A stretch of DNA of 64,000 nt, from NCBI GenBank assembly GCA_000149265.1, contig CH003275.1:606843-670842 (forward strand), given 5' to 3'. The DNA is from Ciona savignyi (Eukaryota > Chordata > Ascidiacea > Phlebobranchia > Cionidae). Made by a program: the position numbers and the translations under genes. The notes below the pieces were generated by a model. The model was not told the origin of the DNA. It worked only from the letters and a program-made list of their open reading frames with translations, and searched no databases. Below, piece after piece: positions 60,354-64,000 of this stretch (its first letter is position 1; the number at the start of each line of letters is the position of its first letter).

Positions 60354-62869
60354 TTAAATTAATTGATCGACCATTGCATCACTCCACTTCAATCTTCGCA
60401 ACACCGTCTTGCATCTTTGAACCACATCGTGTATTTGAGGACACGTCAGTAATAACGTTCTTGCATCTTCTAACGTTTTATCACCCAATTTTGGCGGAAT
60501 AGAACCTAAATAAGGAATGGGATAGGATATTTATCCCTTTGAAAAGGAAAATGCAAGGTAAGTTAACACACGGGCAATCGTCAGATAACTCTGCTGTGCG
60601 CCCACCCTTCGGTTACTGAAGCCATTTAAGTGCGTTGTGTTTCACATGTTCCGTCAATTTGGCAGAACCCATCGTTCTGCTGGGTTCAGGCAATGTCCAG
60701 CCTTACCTAAGGAAACAAACTACTCGCTAGTGACCATTTTGTGATGATAAGTGTAGAATACCTTCTGTTATGGAAGTGGTTTCAGTGGAACAGCAGTTAT
60801 TATCTTCTAGCTTAGAGTTTTTTCCCACACAGCTACAACCTTCACATGCATCTGCTGAATTCAAGTCCATATCCATTTCTACCATGTCTACAATAGGATT
60901 AGATTCTGCAGGGTTCCTACTACACATAGAACTATTTAAACTCATTGATAAGAAATCTTCCGCAACACCATCTGTTTCTAAAGTTGATATGGTCTCCATG
61001 ATGTCATAAGCATCGATGATGATGTCATCAGAAATAGGATCACCCTCGTAGGAGTCCTGGTAAGCCATCAAGCCACTGTAACAGTACAAGTTTATACGTA
61101 AAAGCATGGGATAGGGTATTTATGTTTATCTTCTTGGGGTTGCCCAAGGACACAACCGTCTAGCTAGTGACATGTTTCGAACCCGCAACCCTTCGGTTAA
61201 AAGGTGACGTACTAATCCACCAAACTATGTGGACGGACAGTGCATAGATTTGATAGTTGAACAAAAAATAGGTCTCAAAATAAAAACAATGTTATTTATA
61301 GGTTTTTAATGTCTTTTTCTCTGCTGACAGATAAGTGTCACAGGTTATTGTATTGTCAAAATGCCAGAATGATTGCTGTAATACCATAGCAGCTGAGCAT
61401 GTGGTATTGTGATTAGCCATTTTAGTAACTTCCTGGACAGCTGGTAAGATTTATACCACCTACTTTTATGTTCCGTACATAATTAACAGGTAATAACTTT
61501 GCATCTGCAAAGGTTTTCCATTACCACAAACTAACAGCTACATTTTAAGAAAGTTAAGGAAAAACTCCAGTTATTTTTTTAAATTTTAAATCATTTAAAC
61601 TGAGATTGGTGAGTTCAACAATCTTGTTCAAGTTACATGAAAGTGCTGAGCACCACTAATGTAAAATAATATAATTAAACATACTTATGTAAAATAATAT
61701 AATTAAACGTAATGATGTAACTAAAAATCAATAAGTATAAAGCAATATGGTCGATCTATCACCAAGAAACTATTTTATTTTTGGCCAAAGAGGTTTAAAT
61801 CTCTGGTGTTGTTAAATTAAATAACTTTCCTTGTTTATACAAGTAATGAAACAAAAACAAAATAAACATACTCTAAAATTCCTTTTACTTTGGACAATAA
61901 AAAGCATGATAGCAAGCCTTGTTTGAATCCAGTATTGAATCCATTTTGAATTGTATGTTGTTGTCCAACAGTGGCACCTTCAACAAAGCCATTCTGGTGA
62001 TAAATTTGGTGTGAGAATGATAAATGATCATGATATATATATAGGAAAAACTATTTAAGCTAAAGATGAATAGCAACCTATGGAAACAGCATTAGCATTG
62101 GCGATTCACCCGATAAGACGATTTTATGTTTTCACCGGGTCCATTTCTATACCATAAAAAAATTCTGTACTAACTCATTTCCACCTTTATAACTATAGGA
62201 TAAAAATAGGTTTAATCCATTTTGTTCAATGGATGTTCATTTCTATATAATGGGATGTGAAAAATCCATTTACACACGATAATCCACATTAAAAAATGTT
62301 ATCCATAGTTATCGTTGGATACCTTGTGAGGGGAATTTATGTATTTATTTACTTAAACCCAGCCAGTAATCAAAGCTATTGTAGGGTGTTAAATATGACA
62401 GTGGTTTCTATACGTGTTTTAAAGACTGTCGTTTTGCCATTTTACCAGTTTTCCAAATTTTTAACAAAGGTCTACTTAGGGAAAGCGGTAAGGAGGGAAA
62501 CTGCACAATAAAATGAATATTAGGGCATAAGAGTTAGCCTTAAACATGGGTTTAGAGTTAGTTCAGGGGTTTATAATAGTGTTTAGGGAAGGGTTAAAAT
62601 TAATTTTCATAGTTTTACTGAGCAGTTTCTCTTATTCCCGCTTTCCCCCCTTTAGCGTTGCTCGTCTACTTGGTGTTTTCATCGTGGAAACAGAAAATAA
62701 ACTAAACTAAGATACAAATTGACACAGATATTTATTTACTCCACACAGATACCACTGTAAAATAAGTATTTCAAAAACCTACCTTTAAACGCGACTGGCA
62801 GACCTGATTCCATTCTTGCGAGATAACTTCCATTTCCGAAGCGTCTTGGTCAAATATATCTTCTTCCAT
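60354..62869 (-). CDS. YAE1: YAE1 (Yae1 domain-containing protein), ABCE1 Fe-S cluster maturation adaptor
   Basis: Four exons: 62869-62783, 61993-61872, 61075-60762 and 60505-60354, phases 0, 2 and 1, all GT-AG, 224 aa (human 226). Exon 1 encodes MEEDIFDQDASEMEVISQEW and NQVCQSRLK, matching the VFDEEADESLLAQREWQSN start. Exon 2 encodes NGFVEGATVGQQHTIQNGFN and TGFKQG, the deca-GX3-type Gly-spaced signature of the Yae1/Lto1 family. Exon 3 is a divergent acidic region; exon 4 ends DVVQRCKTVLRRLKWSDAMV and DQLI. In the known system Yae1 with Lto1 recruits the cytosolic Fe-S targeting complex to ABCE1 for ribosome recycling and biogenesis. An in-frame upstream ATG at 62989 is possible but adds residues unlike the family. 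Confidence 0.93.
60515..60745 (-). mobile_element. SINE copy in YAE1 intron 3
   Basis: gcaatcgtcagataactctg, cacccttcggttactgaagc, tggcagaacccatcgttctg, gctgggttcaggcaatgtcc and cctaaggaaacaaactactc match the family. The head at the right end is truncated next to the exon 3 donor. Confidence 0.75.
61108..61235 (-). mobile_element. Internally deleted SINE in YAE1 intron 2
   Basis: The 3' end (gggatagggtatttatgttt) is joined directly to the head half (gcccaaggacacaaccgtct, gtttcgaacccgcaaccctt, cggttaaaaggtgacgtact), so most of the body is missing. The B-box GGTTCGAAAC type is intact on the minus strand. Confidence 0.75.
61659..61708. repeat. 22-bp direct repeat pair
   Basis: atgtaaaataatataattaa followed by ac occurs at 61659-61680 and 61687-61708, separated by 6 bp, in YAE1 intron 2. 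Confidence 0.88.
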
Positions 62870-64000
62870 GGCCTTCCTAGAGCTTTTTATATCGGTAGTG
62901 TAACAAAAATACCTGTATATCTTTAATGTATCCAAAACGGCATCAAAATAACTAAGAAAACGACAAACACGCGCAATAATACATAACAAGGGTACTTACC
63001 AAATGATATTAGCATTAGCCGAGTATAAACAAATTCCTCTCCAAAGTAGGAATTAATTTTAGTTGAGTCATCATTTTCCACATGGTGACGTAACAATAAA
63101 TAAAATTATACTACAAGAACGATAAAAGAAAAAAAAAGATCAGCCTTAAAATCATTCTTTTACTTAAGGCAACAGTAAAAAAGTATTTATTTTAAAACGA
63201 CTTGGGTTAAGTGTCGTGAGATATGTGGCAAAGGTTGACCATTTAACTGAACTGAACCCGTATACGACTGAATCCCGTTCAACTGATCCCCATTATAAAT
63301 AAAACCTTACAATGAATACCCTACAACCGAATCTAGTACCACTGATCACCAACAACAGAATACCCACAACTGAACCCCTTATCCCTTACAACCAGAGAGT
63401 GTCAACCACGTATGAACCATCACTATTTAACCCCCTCGAGTGTACGCTTATATTTTTCTGCATGCAAAACGATTGGGTTCCCTGGCTACCTCATCAGCCT
63501 TGGTATATCTTATATAAAGTGTATAACGCTTGTTTCTGCGAGCAGACATTAATGGGCTCCTGTGTAACCAATCCTAACTCAATATCTATATTTTCTACAT
63601 GAACCTATATCTCTTTGTTAAAAATGTTTTTGTTCGAACAAATTGTGCTGTGTATAAAGATCGAAGGCTGAAATACCAAAAGTAAACAACATGTCAATGT
63701 GTTAAATACGAATAAATAAAATTTGAATACTGAAAGTCTAATGTTCAAAATTTATTTCCAACATCAATACAAAGAAATGTTATGACTTCCAAACCCTTTT
63801 AAACGGCACTTGAGTTTATCAAACTTAATAGTCAGTTATAGTATTAATACGTCTGTATGGGATAATGTGTTTATGTAAAGGCTTCAGTTGTCATGTGGTT
63901 AAACAAAATGTGTTTACTTGTAAAATGTTTAGTTGCAGGGATTTATTTGTAAGGGGTTCAGTTTTAAAAGGGTTCAGTTGTAAGGTTCAAATGGTGAATG
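62870..64000. other. 5' flank of YAE1; no further gene seen
   Basis: It contains the YAE1 promoter region, a third copy of the 5' end of the 54-58 kb element family at about 63400-63575 (gagtgtcaaccacgtatgaa, cttgtttctgcgagcagaca), and near the right edge repeated short blocks like ggttcagttgtaagg. No coding exon recognised. Confidence 0.5.

Noticed and set aside
63312..63602. 96-codon plus-strand ORF near the right edge
   Set aside because: It lies over a copy of the 5' end of the repeat family seen at 54.2 and 57.2 kb, so it is repeat sequence rather than a gene.
1..64000. CRISPR arrays, prophage, operons or bacterial-type defence systems
   Set aside because: Spliced eukaryotic genes throughout; the tandem repeats found are minisatellites or transposon arrays without unique spacers or cas genes.

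Overview
The window reads as animal nuclear DNA: spliced genes with GT-AG introns, AT-rich intergenic DNA, tRNA-derived SINEs and DNA-transposon remnants. Gene content (RBM22, a ZMIZ-type SP-RING coactivator, an IRF with an IRF1/2-like DNA-binding domain, RPS24, YAE1) and the fairly compact introns suggest an invertebrate chordate, most likely an ascidian such as Ciona. That assignment is inference; no species-diagnostic sequence was identified.

Layout. (1) 236-2469, minus: 5' part of RBM22, six coding exons, running off the left edge. (2) 2470-16338: about 14 kb with no recognisable gene, lying between the divergent RBM22 and ZMIZ genes and therefore the likely home of their upstream regulatory DNA. 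(3) 16339-33422, plus: a complete ZMIZ1/2 homologue in 20 coding exons with conserved splice phases. An antisense tRNA-Arg(CCT) sits in one intron, and two single-base insertions disrupt the frame in two adjacent, highly conserved exons. (4) 33.9-40.4 kb: repeats, with SINEs, a roughly 0.4 kb segment present twice, and a TIR element between the copies. (5) 40447-43747, minus: an IRF gene; its first coding exon was not found. (6) 49061-53299, minus: an unrecognised two-exon gene of 142 aa whose intron carries a hAT-type MITE with an 8-bp target duplication. (7) 54.2-58.1 kb: two related non-autonomous elements, one holding about five tandem units of roughly 335 bp. (8) 58508-59500, plus: RPS24 with a TOP-like start. 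(9) 60354-62869, minus: YAE1 in four exons, convergent with RPS24. (10) 62.9-64 kb: no gene, and a third copy of the 5' end of the element family from (7).

The genes are not an operon-like functional unit. They are unrelated housekeeping genes (splicing, ribosome, Fe-S/ABCE1 maturation) next to two transcription regulators. The best leads are the paired frameshifts in ZMIZ, a cluster of SUMO-consensus motifs right after its SP-RING, and the tandem-repeat mobile element family.
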